Positions 1 to 7,179 of a stretch of 8,865 nucleotides of DNA are shown here, in pieces. The stretch comes from CAZSRX01 sp964609675 [NCBI: uncultured Bacteroidota bacterium]. Its GTDB lineage: Bacteria; CLD3; SB21. Each line of letters starts with the position of its first letter. Positions within the stretch are counted from its first letter, which is position 1. The notes beneath the pieces were generated by a model, which saw only the letters and a program-made list of their open reading frames with translations, did not search any database and had not been told where the DNA came from. The position numbers were made by a program, and so were the translations under genes. The stretch is taken from NCBI GenBank assembly GCA_964609675.1, contig CAZSRX010000056.1, positions 1 through 8,865 on the forward strand. The letters run 5' to 3'.

Positions 1-132
1 TTCCGGAGTTCTCCAATTCAACTTCAAACCCTAAAAAAATTTCGGGGAGTGCCAAGAAAAGAAGTAAATTAAGTTGATTATTAACCAATAATTAATTATA
101 ATTGAGTTTTATTTTTAATAAACATAAGCTCT
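1..132. other. Left-edge intergenic / plsY leader
   Basis: AT-rich stretch before plsY. All three forward frames are open from the window edge for a short distance, with stops at 32-34, 70-72 and 75-77. The frame ending at 32-34 would read as a short beta-strand-like tail (SGVLQFNFKP), which could be the end of an outer-membrane protein, but ten residues are not enough to call a gene. The right half holds the plsY promoter. There is no purine-rich ribosome binding site just before the plsY ATG; the leader there is TA-rich. Confidence 0.4.
74..102 (+). promoter_or_regulatory. Sigma70-like promoter of the plsY operon
   Basis: A TTGATT -35 box (74-79) and a perfect TATAAT -10 box (97-102) are separated by exactly 17 nt. 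A start site near 109 would give a leader of about 24 nt before the plsY ATG at 133. The spacer and -10 box contain a perfect 12-bp palindrome, ATAATTAATTAT (88-99), which could be an operator but may just reflect AT-richness. The match is by inspection only. Confidence 0.65.
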
Positions 133-801
133 ATGCTAACGTATTTTATCATTATACTTCTGGCCTATCTGATCGGTTCGATTTCACCGAGTATAATCAT
201 TTCACAACTCGTGAAAGGCGTGGATATCCGTACCTACGGAAGCGGCAACGCCGGCATGACGAATGCCATGCGACTGCTGGGAACAAAATGGGGCATCATA
301 GTCGCTTTGATTGATGTGGCCAAAGGATTCTGCGCATCCTGGGTAATACCGCATATGCTTTTGGATAATTCCCAACTGTTGATTATGGATGAAATCCTGA
401 TCCGGCTCAGCGCCGGCTTTTCCGCCGTAGTCGGCCATATATGGACGGTTTTTTTCCGTTTCAAAGGCGGCAAGGGCGTTCTGACGATGGCAGGAGCGGG
501 ACTGGGCGTGGCCCCTGCGCCGGTGGGCATCTGTTTTGGTATATTTCTTATCGTGCTTTTCACTACCCGATACGTATCATTGAGTTCCATTCTGGCAATC
601 GTTACCTTTCCTTTCATGGTCTATATACTCGAATGGCTCACCGCGGAACCGGCATCGCTTTATCTGAAACTGTTCAGTTTCACGCTGGGCGTTCTGATTA
701 TTTATACACACCGGGCCAACATCGTGCGTTTATGGAAAGGCGAAGAACGCAAGGTCAATTTTAAAAAGCAGCCCGCATCGGTGAGTTCGCCCGACGTATG
801 A
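133..801 (+). CDS. plsY: Glycerol-3-phosphate acyltransferase PlsY
   Basis: Integral membrane enzyme that transfers the acyl group from acyl-phosphate to sn-glycerol-3-phosphate, giving lysophosphatidic acid, the first committed step of phospholipid synthesis in most bacteria. All three family motifs are visible. Motif 1 is GSGNAGMTN (36-44), the glycine-rich FKGGKGVLT (110-118) is motif 2, and motif 3 is THRANIVRL (192-200), followed by KGEE. The 222-residue length is slightly above the usual 190-215, and the protein is hydrophobic throughout, as expected for a multi-helix membrane protein. The ATG at 133 gives a normal N-terminus (MLTYFIIILLAYLIGSISP) and follows a strong promoter, although no Shine-Dalgarno is seen. 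Its stop overlaps the next start as ATGA, so the two genes are probably translationally coupled. PlsX, which makes the acyl-phosphate, is not in the window. Confidence 0.95.
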   Translation: MLTYFIIILLAYLIGSISPSIIISQLVKGVDIRTYGSGNAGMTNAMRLLGTKWGIIVALIDVAKGFCASWVIPHMLLDNSQLLIMDEILIRLSAGFSAVVGHIWTVFFRFKGGKGVLTMAGAGLGVAPAPVGICFGIFLIVLFTTRYVSLSSILAIVTFPFMVYILEWLTAEPASLYLKLFSFTLGVLIIYTHRANIVRLWKGEERKVNFKKQPASVSSPDV

Positions 802-1643
802 CCGCCGTTACCCTGACCACGAATCTTATGGGGCATTTCCTGAAAACGCGATACCTGATTTATCCGGCAGGTTTTATAATCCTGATCTCCGGATTATATA
901 TTTTTTTCTCCACCGTTCACAAAGCGTTTACCGGATCCTGGGAAGCTGCCGCGCTGCTCGTATCGTTTACGGCCCTGATCATTCTGGTTGTTTGGCTTAT
1001 CCGGTCCTTCTGGCGTGTAATACTTGACGACAGCGATATGATTGATGTCTTCAGGACGATGGCCGCCACTAAACGCTCCAAAGTGGAACCGGTGTTCCGC
1101 CGGGTCGATTTTGCGGAGGGCACGCTTAAGGAACACGGCTACCGGTTTTGTTTTAAGGAAAACACGTTATCCTCCGAGATAGGCCTTGTTCATATCGAAC
1201 CCGAAAACGCCCCATACTCCGGCGATTCTGAAAACACTTTACATCTTCTCGTTAAAAACACAACGACTCATCCTTTCAACGCTCTGCTTTTCAATCCGCA
1301 TAGGGAATATAAGGACAGCCTGCCCATCCGGCTTTATGCGTTTCCAATCTGCCAGTTGACGAACCGCATTCTGCATCCGACCGCTACCGTCATTACCGAA
1401 CAACCGGATTTCTGGCACCAAAACATTCTAAACAACGCATTCATACGGCAGGACTTAAACCTCCTGTTCATGAATTATCGTATGCATTTCATTCTGATGG
1501 ACGGCAACTGTAATCTCGCCGTGAAACCGGCATCGATGGAGTCATTAACCTATGATGCTGAATCCTATTATGTTCTGCGGCGGCTCAGCAAACTTATTAC
1601 AGATCAATATAAATCATCAATCCATGAAAGGAGCATTTCCTGA
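798..1643 (+). CDS. Unrecognised two-helix membrane protein
   Basis: I do not recognise this 281-residue protein. Two hydrophobic segments lie near the N-terminus (about 19-38 and 50-70), joined by a short loop. A basic linker (about 90-105, TKRSKVEPVFRR) and a soluble C-terminal part of about 180 residues follow, with no catalytic motif or Cys cluster I can identify. The two-helix hairpin puts both termini on the same side, probably the cytoplasm. The start chosen overlaps the plsY stop (ATGA, 798-801); a second in-frame ATG at 828 (Met11) would also keep both helices. The stop overlaps the start of the next gene (TGATG, 1641-1645). The double overlap with plsY and an ompH-like gene suggests a role in envelope or lipid biology, but that is inference from context only. 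Confidence 0.8.
   Translation: MTAVTLTTNLMGHFLKTRYLIYPAGFIILISGLYIFFSTVHKAFTGSWEAAALLVSFTALIILVVWLIRSFWRVILDDSDMIDVFRTMAATKRSKVEPVFRRVDFAEGTLKEHGYRFCFKENTLSSEIGLVHIEPENAPYSGDSENTLHLLVKNTTTHPFNALLFNPHREYKDSLPIRLYAFPICQLTNRILHPTATVITEQPDFWHQNILNNAFIRQDLNLLFMNYRMHFILMDGNCNLAVKPASMESLTYDAESYYVLRRLSKLITDQYKSSIHERSIS
1627..1633 (+). promoter_or_regulatory. Ribosome binding site for the ompH-like gene
   Basis: AAAGGAG lies 9 nt before the ATG at 1643, inside the 3' end of the upstream gene. This fixes the start of the OmpH/Skp-like protein and shows that the organism uses Shine-Dalgarno initiation. Confidence 0.8.
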
Positions 1644-2281
1644 TGACAGAAGTAAACACCAATTCCGGCGCAACGTCAACCAAATGGCTCATCAGTCTTT
1701 CCGTTATAAGCGGACTCTTACTGATCGCTGTTGTTTTCTTATTTATCCGCACCAATGATGTGGCCTCGCGCCCGGCCCTGAAACTGGGCTATGTACGCTC
1801 GGAAACCCTGCTGACGCAGTATAAACCGGCCATTGCCGTCCAGCAAAAAATTCAGCAGGAAACCGCCGGTGCGCAGAAGGACCTAGAAAAACGCTACAAG
1901 GATCTGCAGGCCATGGATGCCGACATTAAGAAAAAATCCGAAGTGCTGACGATGCAGGCGCTGGCCCCGCAAATCGAAAAACTCCAGCGCAAGCAGAACG
2001 AGTTCCTGCAACTCCAGCAATCCATCCAGCAGACGGTTTCCCAGAAGCAGGCCGAACTGCTGGAACCCATTTTCAAGGACATCAGCGACTTCATCAACAA
2101 GTACGGCCGCGACAACGGATACAGCCTAATCATGGGCACTCCGGTGGAAGGCATTATTGTGTACGGCGATCCCGCCCAGGATCTTACCGAGGTCATCCTG
2201 AGCGAATTGAACGCCCGCGTGCCGCCCACGTTGCCGGTCCCCTACAATCCGGCGATCAGCGATACGACTAATAAAAAGTAA
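1643..2281 (+). CDS. OmpH/Skp-family chaperone-like protein, membrane-anchored
   Basis: OmpH/Skp proteins are periplasmic, tentacle-shaped chaperones that hold unfolded outer-membrane proteins for the BAM complex. Family features seen here are the entry strand LGYVRSETLL (48-57), a long Gln/Lys/Glu-rich coiled coil (about 64-150), and the closing segment YSLIMGTPVEGIIVYGDPAQDLTEVILSELN. The length of 212 residues exceeds the usual 160-180. The difference is mostly a hydrophilic N-terminus (1-14), a single hydrophobic helix (about 15-35) and a Pro-rich C-terminal tail. The helix is followed by RTNDVAS, with no good signal-peptidase I site, so it is more likely an uncleaved anchor with the chaperone domain outside the membrane. 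The gene ends the plsY operon and is followed at once by a terminator. Membership in the family is well supported; true Skp function is not proven. Confidence 0.85.
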   Translation: MTEVNTNSGATSTKWLISLSVISGLLLIAVVFLFIRTNDVASRPALKLGYVRSETLLTQYKPAIAVQQKIQQETAGAQKDLEKRYKDLQAMDADIKKKSEVLTMQALAPQIEKLQRKQNEFLQLQQSIQQTVSQKQAELLEPIFKDISDFINKYGRDNGYSLIMGTPVEGIIVYGDPAQDLTEVILSELNARVPPTLPVPYNPAISDTTNKK

Positions 2282-2298
2282 CCGTTCGATAACCGTTT

Positions 2299-2340
2299 AA
2301 ACCTGTTTTTGTTCACTGAAACGAAAACAGGTTTTTTTTT
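2299..2340 (+). terminator. Intrinsic terminator of the plsY operon
   Basis: Inverted repeat with arms 2299-2313 and 2320-2334 (core ACCTGTTTT pairing with AAAACAGGT, one G-T wobble inside) and a 6-nt loop, followed by nine T (2332-2340). It begins 17 nt after the ompH-like stop codon. Unusually, the next gene starts only 6 nt beyond the T-run. Confidence 0.9.
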
Positions 2341-2346
2341 AATCTT

Positions 2347-3579
2347 ATGAAACCGCTGGCATTCGTCGCCTATTATACGCCGTTTAACCGTCACAGTCTT
2401 AACGCTATATGCGCCGCGCTGGAAGCGCATGTAACGGAGCCGAATTTTGAGCAACATACGGTAAATTCCTTGGACGCGCTTATGGAAAAAGCGGCGTCAT
2501 TATTACGTCTGAACCGGCGCATCCTTATCGGCTGGTCGTTTCATACGGCCGATGCGTCCGCGCGCTGTAAAGAACTGAACCGCTTTCGTCTAACGCATGC
2601 GGCACCGGATGTCCTTCATGTCGCCGGTGGCGTTCACGCGACTGCTTTGCCGGAATCGGTTTTACGGGCCGGCTTTGATTATGCCGTCTGCGGGGAAGGC
2701 GAGGCAACTATTATTGAAATCGTTCTATATCTTCTGCGCGAAAAGCCATTGACCGGCATCAACGGTCTGGCTTTTCTCGACGGACAGCGTGTAGTCATCA
2801 ACCCCCGCCCGAAAATGCTGGAAATGGATTTATATCCTTCATTTCCTCTTGGTCTGGATAAACCCGGACCGATCGAAATCACCCGCGGATGTCTGTACGC
2901 ATGTTATTATTGCCAGACTGCGTATAGCTACGGAAAACTATTCCGCCATCGTTCATTAAATTCTGTTTTGGAAAACGTGGAACGTATGCTGCGAATCGGC
3001 GGACACTACATCCGTTTTATCACGCCGTCCGCGTTATCCTACGGCGCCGAAGATACGACGATTAATCCGGATGCGGTGGAACTGCTTCTGCGGTCCGTGC
3101 GTTCCGTGATTGGTCCGCGGCGGGAACTGTATTTCGGCACGTTTCCTTCCGAAATTCGACCGGAGCATATTACCCGTGAAAGCTTAAGCCTGTTAAAAAA
3201 ATACGTAAACAACGATAATATCATCATCGGGGCGCAAAGCGGTTCCGACCGGATTCTGCGCCTTTGCAACCGCGGTCATACCGTGCAGGATGTCCTGCGT
3301 GCCGTGCGTCTGGCCCATGAATCCGGATTTCGTGTTAACGTTGATTTTATTTTCGGCCTGCCGGGCGAAACCTATGAGGACGCGCTGGCTACCGTCGATT
3401 GCATCAGCCGACTCGCTGACGCCGGCGCCCGTATCCACGGCCATTTATTTACGCCGTTGCCGGGTACGCCGTTTCACGATAAACCGGCCGGGCATCTGTG
3501 GCCGGATATCAAACGGCATCTTGACCATCTGGCATCGCGCGCCGCATTATATGGACAATGGTACGGATGCCCTTGTTAA
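2347..3579 (+). CDS. B12-binding-like / radical SAM protein
   Basis: Radical SAM enzyme of the group with an N-terminal cobalamin-binding-like domain. The N-terminal part (1-125) has the GG of a B12-type Rossmann domain (VAGGVHAT, 92-99) and the CGEGE element (115-119) typical of these architectures. The DxHxxG motif that ligates cobalt is not seen, so B12 binding is uncertain. The [4Fe-4S]/SAM motif CxxxCxxC is intact at Cys182, Cys186 and Cys189 (RGCLYACYYC). FITPSALSYG, IIIGAQSGSDRIL, NRGHTVQDVLRAV and VDFIFGLPGET continue the radical SAM barrel. From memory the layout resembles the MJ_1487 family, whose substrate I do not know. The 410-residue chain ends in an odd GQWYGCPC. No Shine-Dalgarno is possible at this ATG because the upstream bases are a T-run plus AATCTT; the next in-frame Met is about 45 codons in and would cut the domain. 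Confidence 0.88.
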   Translation: MKPLAFVAYYTPFNRHSLNAICAALEAHVTEPNFEQHTVNSLDALMEKAASLLRLNRRILIGWSFHTADASARCKELNRFRLTHAAPDVLHVAGGVHATALPESVLRAGFDYAVCGEGEATIIEIVLYLLREKPLTGINGLAFLDGQRVVINPRPKMLEMDLYPSFPLGLDKPGPIEITRGCLYACYYCQTAYSYGKLFRHRSLNSVLENVERMLRIGGHYIRFITPSALSYGAEDTTINPDAVELLLRSVRSVIGPRRELYFGTFPSEIRPEHITRESLSLLKKYVNNDNIIIGAQSGSDRILRLCNRGHTVQDVLRAVRLAHESGFRVNVDFIFGLPGETYEDALATVDCISRLADAGARIHGHLFTPLPGTPFHDKPAGHLWPDIKRHLDHLASRAALYGQWYGCPC

Positions 3580-3586
3580 TAACAAA

Positions 3587-6223
3587 CTACTGCTTAGCGC
3601 CGTATAAATCCTCCCACCACGCCGGCTGATTTTTAAGATACTTATCAAACCAGGCCATAATCGTCTTGCTCCACTGAATGCGTTTGGAATAGGTCAATAT
3701 CAAATGATCCTGATCCTCGACCTGAATAAAGCTCACGTCTTTGTTCAGCAGTTTTAACGCCGCAAACAGCTGAATACTCTCTCCGATCGGCACATTCGTA
3801 TCCGACGCACCGTGCAGGAGCAGCAGAGGTTTTTTGATTTTATCAGCATTGAAGAGCGGGCTCTGGTTGACATAAATGTCCTTACGGTTCCACGGAAAGC
3901 TGTTGGCCGTAGCCACGGCGCTATAGGCGTAGCCCCAGTAGCCTTCGCCCCAATAACTGGCGATCGAACTGATGCCCGCGTGGGAGACCGCGGCGGCGAA
4001 CATGTCCGTTCGCGTCTGCAGGAGCATCGTCATGAATCCGCCGTACGACGCACCGATACAGCCGACCCGCCCCGGATCCACGAATGGATGGGCTTTCAGA
4101 AACTGCTTCACCCCGTCGATAATCTCGTCGGCCACCGTAGCGCCCCAGTTGTTAACGTGCAACGCGGAAAAAGCCTGTCCGTAGCCGGTCGATCCGGACG
4201 GCTGCAGCGTGTAAACCACGTAACCGTTTGCCGCCCAGAATTCCTTAGGATAACGCCCGCCGAAATCCCGGCTGACCGGACTGGTGCCCCCGTAATAATA
4301 CACAATGCACGGATACTTTTTCGTGGAATCGAAATCAGGCGGATAATGGATGTAACCGTCTATCTCCGTTTTATCTTTATTCTTAAACGTCCATCGCTCG
4401 GACTTGCCGAATCGTACATCGCTATAATCGTCCACGGCCGGATCATACAGCATCCGCAGCGCCTGCCCCTGTTCGTCCGTGGCATACACTTTAAACGGAT
4501 TCGATATTCCCGATCCGTAGCAAACCAGAACATCGTTATCGGCGGCCAGGTCAAACAGGGTGACGGATTCCGCGCCGCCCTCCAGCTTCGTAAACGACTT
4601 TTGGTTTATATCATAACGGTACATCCGGTTGTACGACTGGTCTTCCGCGAGAAAATAGATAGACGGCTTATTCCGGCTGAAGGCCGCGCTTTTAACAGCC
4701 GGATTGAAATCGCGGGTTATCGGCGTGACCTTTTTTAATTCCCAATCATACAGGTATGCCTGTTCGTCGTATTCGTTGGGAATCATTTTTTTCGGGACAT
4801 TCACGCCGATATCGCCGAACAGGGATGGCCCGCCGATCAGAAGCAGGCGCTTGCCGTCCGGCGACCAGTATAGGGCGTTCAGCCACTTTAACCTCCACAG
4901 CGAATCGGTCCGGCCGCTCTGCAGATCCATCATATACACCACGGATTCGCTGTACGGACGCTCCTGATAATTTTCTACGGACACCGTAAAAATAATTTTA
5001 CCGCCGTCCGGGCTGATTGCCTGAAGACTGGTGCCGTTTTGGCCGGCCGTCAGCCGCCGGGTCACGCCGTCCGGCAGGGTCAGCTGGTATAAATATTCGC
5101 GGTCCCGCCACCACGGCCACCGGTCGCTCAGACTTTCAATTTTTTTCATGACGCTCTTGCCGGCGTCATATTTTTCCTTGAGCGCATATAGGATATAACT
5201 TCCATCCGGCGACCAGGTGTAATCGCTAAAATCCTTCATGTTCTCAAGAAGCGGCCGGACGTCTCCGGTGGCCAAATCATACAACCACAGCGTGGTTTCC
5301 GCGCCGGAATAGGTCGTAAAAGTGAATCGGGCTTCTTTCGGATGCCACGCGAAAGCATACATCTTTTGTCCGCCGCGGAAGGAACGGTATAAACTGCCGT
5401 CATCGGTTTTTCGTATCTCGATCCATGACTCGCTTTGGTCCGACGGCGGCAGGCTCTGCGTCATGGTCAACGCCGCCAGCTTCCCGTCCGGCGATACGGA
5501 AAGCCGCGTCACACGCGGTACATCCAGCACCAGCGATAAGTCCATCGTTTTAGCCGGGTTCAGACTGTACTTCAGAAAACCCGCATCGGCGCTGTCGGTA
5601 AAAATAATTTTCGCCCCGAAATCCCATGGTTGCTTATTATCCGGGTCTTTCAGTAGTTTTACGGCCACCTGGTGCGTGCCGGTTTCAAGTTTGATTTCCT
5701 GCGATGAGGTTCCGCGTTTTACCGCGCCGCTGTCTCCGGCGGGTTTATTGGAGGCATTCTTGACGCCAACGGATTTGCCGTCCAGGTAAACCTGAAATAA
5801 ATGGTAACTTTCCCCTTCGATTTTAATTTTCATCCAGCGGTTCGCCTCAATATATCCGGCCAGGTACATCCATTCCGGCCCTTTGGTTTTCGGACTTATA
5901 GCGACGAGGGCGCCGGTGTCCGGTTTGAATGTTTCCCAGACCAGCGGCTGATGCTGACTCCAGTACACCCGGCCATCCTTTGCGGCGTGAAGTTTTTTAA
6001 TGTTCATCGGCTCCTGCGATAACAGATTCTTAAAATCAAACGTTTCCCCTTTCAAATTTCTTTCCGCGTGAAAAGCCGGCATGACCGCCTCCGCGGGTCC
6101 CAGGGCCAGCCATTCCGTTAACGGAATGTTTTTGGACGACTGCTGAGCGTCCACATGATAAATGGTAATTAAACAAAGTAAACCGGTCATAATAACCGTT
6201 GCCAACCGAGCGTTTTTTTTCAT
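3587..6223 (-). CDS. Secreted S9 family prolyl oligopeptidase-like peptidase
   Basis: Exported serine peptidase, probably cutting peptides or acyl-peptides outside the cytoplasm. A signal peptide is evident (MKKNARL, hydrophobic 8-24, likely cleavage after VDA at 26). An N-terminal region of about 30-225 looks like a beta-sandwich (for example VYLDGKSVG) and is not part of the standard S9 core. A beta-propeller follows (about 230-615) with repeated WSPDG-type blades (SVSPDG at 242-247, TWSPDG, YWSPDG). The alpha/beta hydrolase domain (about 618-870) carries the catalytic triad: Ser726 in GASYGG, Asp808 in GASDTNVP and His840 in EDQDHLI, with correct spacing. YYYGG lies near the oxyanion hole. 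No T9SS sorting domain or C-terminal anchor is seen. AGGA 7 nt before the ATG supports the start. The gene lies 38 nt after a small membrane protein gene, so the two are probably co-transcribed. Confidence 0.93.
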   Translation of the reverse strand: MKKNARLATVIMTGLLCLITIYHVDAQQSSKNIPLTEWLALGPAEAVMPAFHAERNLKGETFDFKNLLSQEPMNIKKLHAAKDGRVYWSQHQPLVWETFKPDTGALVAISPKTKGPEWMYLAGYIEANRWMKIKIEGESYHLFQVYLDGKSVGVKNASNKPAGDSGAVKRGTSSQEIKLETGTHQVAVKLLKDPDNKQPWDFGAKIIFTDSADAGFLKYSLNPAKTMDLSLVLDVPRVTRLSVSPDGKLAALTMTQSLPPSDQSESWIEIRKTDDGSLYRSFRGGQKMYAFAWHPKEARFTFTTYSGAETTLWLYDLATGDVRPLLENMKDFSDYTWSPDGSYILYALKEKYDAGKSVMKKIESLSDRWPWWRDREYLYQLTLPDGVTRRLTAGQNGTSLQAISPDGGKIIFTVSVENYQERPYSESVVYMMDLQSGRTDSLWRLKWLNALYWSPDGKRLLLIGGPSLFGDIGVNVPKKMIPNEYDEQAYLYDWELKKVTPITRDFNPAVKSAAFSRNKPSIYFLAEDQSYNRMYRYDINQKSFTKLEGGAESVTLFDLAADNDVLVCYGSGISNPFKVYATDEQGQALRMLYDPAVDDYSDVRFGKSERWTFKNKDKTEIDGYIHYPPDFDSTKKYPCIVYYYGGTSPVSRDFGGRYPKEFWAANGYVVYTLQPSGSTGYGQAFSALHVNNWGATVADEIIDGVKQFLKAHPFVDPGRVGCIGASYGGFMTMLLQTRTDMFAAAVSHAGISSIASYWGEGYWGYAYSAVATANSFPWNRKDIYVNQSPLFNADKIKKPLLLLHGASDTNVPIGESIQLFAALKLLNKDVSFIQVEDQDHLILTYSKRIQWSKTIMAWFDKYLKNQPAWWEDLYGAKQ

Positions 6224-6230
6224 GATAATA

Positions 6231-6234
6231 TCCT
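6231..6234 (-). promoter_or_regulatory. Ribosome binding site for the S9 peptidase
   Basis: On the - strand an AGGA core sits 7 nt before the peptidase ATG, within the 38-nt gap to the upstream gene. It supports the chosen start, which also gives a complete signal peptide. Confidence 0.55.
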
Positions 6235-6261
6235 GTAGATTATATTTATTAAACCTGTTTT

Positions 6262-6771
6262 CTATCGAATGAGTTTCCCTGCATCCACCTGACGGCCGAT
6301 TTCGTCCAGAATTGCCTTCCGGTAGGGAAAAACTATCGTCGTGTTTTTTTGGTTTCTGTAAATCACGTTTTCATGCGGCAGTGTGGAGCAGTATATCCAC
6401 GCCGACCCGAAAATAATCGGTTTATCTAAATCGGAAAACGGAATCGGCTCAATCGCATTTTTTGTGGATTTATAAGCCCCCATGGAACGCATGGCAGTCC
6501 ATGGAATCACATAAGTTGACAGGGGCGATTGAAAACACAATCCCTCCGGTGTGACGGCAATTTTTTTCAGAAACCCGTTGTAAACTAAAAGAACAAGCTG
6601 TATAGCAACCATGGCCAGCAGGATGTTGAGCATGGTTCCGCCCGTATCGTCATACCGCATCGTGTTTTTCATAACCAGAATGCCGGCGGCCACCAGCGCA
6701 AGCAAAGCGACCATGAAGATGTAAACCTTGCCTTTGATGGAGCGGACGTTGAGGTACAGGTATGAAGACAT
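6262..6771 (-). CDS. Small membrane protein with PH-like C-terminal region
   Basis: A 169-residue protein with two hydrophobic helices (about 16-34 and 47-66) joined by a short polar loop, then a soluble region (about 70-165). The segment KKIAVTPEGLCF followed by STYVIPWTAMRSM resembles the opening strands of bacterial PH-like domains found in small membrane proteins, where the pattern 'hydrophobic strand, turn with G, then I.W..I' is common. No enzyme motif is visible. The start is fixed by a strong AAGGAG 6 nt upstream. It sits directly before the secreted S9 peptidase on the same strand, suggesting one transcript; a functional link is only a guess. The PH-like assignment is tentative; the safest label is conserved-looking membrane protein of unknown function. 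Confidence 0.8.
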   Translation of the reverse strand: MSSYLYLNVRSIKGKVYIFMVALLALVAAGILVMKNTMRYDDTGGTMLNILLAMVAIQLVLLVYNGFLKKIAVTPEGLCFQSPLSTYVIPWTAMRSMGAYKSTKNAIEPIPFSDLDKPIIFGSAWIYCSTLPHENVIYRNQKNTTIVFPYRKAILDEIGRQVDAGKLIR

Positions 6772-6776
6772 GATTT

Positions 6777-6782
6777 CTCCTT
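6777..6782 (-). promoter_or_regulatory. Ribosome binding site for the small membrane protein
   Basis: The - strand sequence AAGGAG lies 5-6 nt before the ATG at 6771, one of the best Shine-Dalgarno matches in the window. It decides the start. Confidence 0.75.
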
Positions 6783-7103
6783 ATGATAAATTAAACCGAA
6801 TAAGCCGGCAGGGTTTAGGTTTAAAGATTTTTTTTTGGTGTGTTAATGAAAGACAAATATTTAAACCTATTCAATATAATTGAGATTAAATATTATAACT
6901 GAATAAACGTAATTTATTTATCTTAAAAAAACAATCACAATAGTAAACCCTCTTACCGTTGTAAAACTCAATCCCTTTTCTCGCCCGCGCGCCGTGCCGA
7001 TAGCCATGTTTAAAGCCCTTTATTTCCATAACAAAATCAGAAATAACGGTCAGGAGGCGTTATTTTTTGAATTACAGCATCACGATTCACATTATTTAAA
7101 ATA
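6783..7103. other. AT-rich non-coding region upstream of the membrane protein
   Basis: No convincing gene. The left half (6783-6960) is very AT-rich and should hold the - strand promoter of the two-gene membrane protein/S9 operon. TATAAT and TATATT-like hexamers occur on the - strand around 6870-6897, but I find no good -35 partner. A T-run of nine (6828-6836, + strand) follows a weak 7-bp inverted repeat (TTAAACC 6791-6797 with GGTTTAA 6818-6824). An inverted repeat TCAAT-ATA-ATTGA lies at 6871-6883. A 40-codon + frame (7006-7128) has no ribosome binding site or recognisable features. Confidence 0.5.
7041..7068 (+). terminator. Possible terminator-like hairpin
   Basis: Perfect 8-bp inverted repeat AAATAACG (7041-7048) and CGTTATTT (7058-7065), 9-nt loop, with the T-run reaching 7068. 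The form fits a weak + strand terminator, but no + strand gene precedes it. On the - strand the 3' side is only moderately T-rich, although it could help end ferredoxin transcripts. Confidence 0.35.
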
Positions 7104-7141
7104 CGCGACCTGTGGTTCGTCCCGATGAACCGGGATTACCA
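7104..7141. repeat. Imperfect palindrome, possible dispersed repeat
   Basis: Nested complementary arms TGGT...ACCA (7113-7116 with 7138-7141) and TCCCG...CGGGA (7120-7124 with 7131-7135) surround a 6-nt loop. The segment opens with CGCGACCT (7104-7111), which recurs exactly at 7261-7268 in the REP-like element to the right, so both may belong to one repeat cluster. Confidence 0.45.
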
Positions 7142-7179
7142 TTCATGTTGCGGCGGCCCACATTTTACAATTTTAACAA

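Noticed and set aside
3812-4738. Long + strand open frame (308 codons) opposite the S9 peptidase
   Set aside because: It lies fully antisense to a gene with an intact catalytic triad; its translation is Arg/Ile-rich and matches no fold or motif I know.
5322-5789. 155-codon + frame opposite the propeller region of the S9 peptidase
   Set aside because: Antisense shadow; Ser/Arg-rich composition without motifs.
7006-7128. 40-codon + frame in the intergenic region
   Set aside because: No Shine-Dalgarno; it runs through the 7041-7065 hairpin into the repeat cluster, and its peptide has no recognisable pattern.
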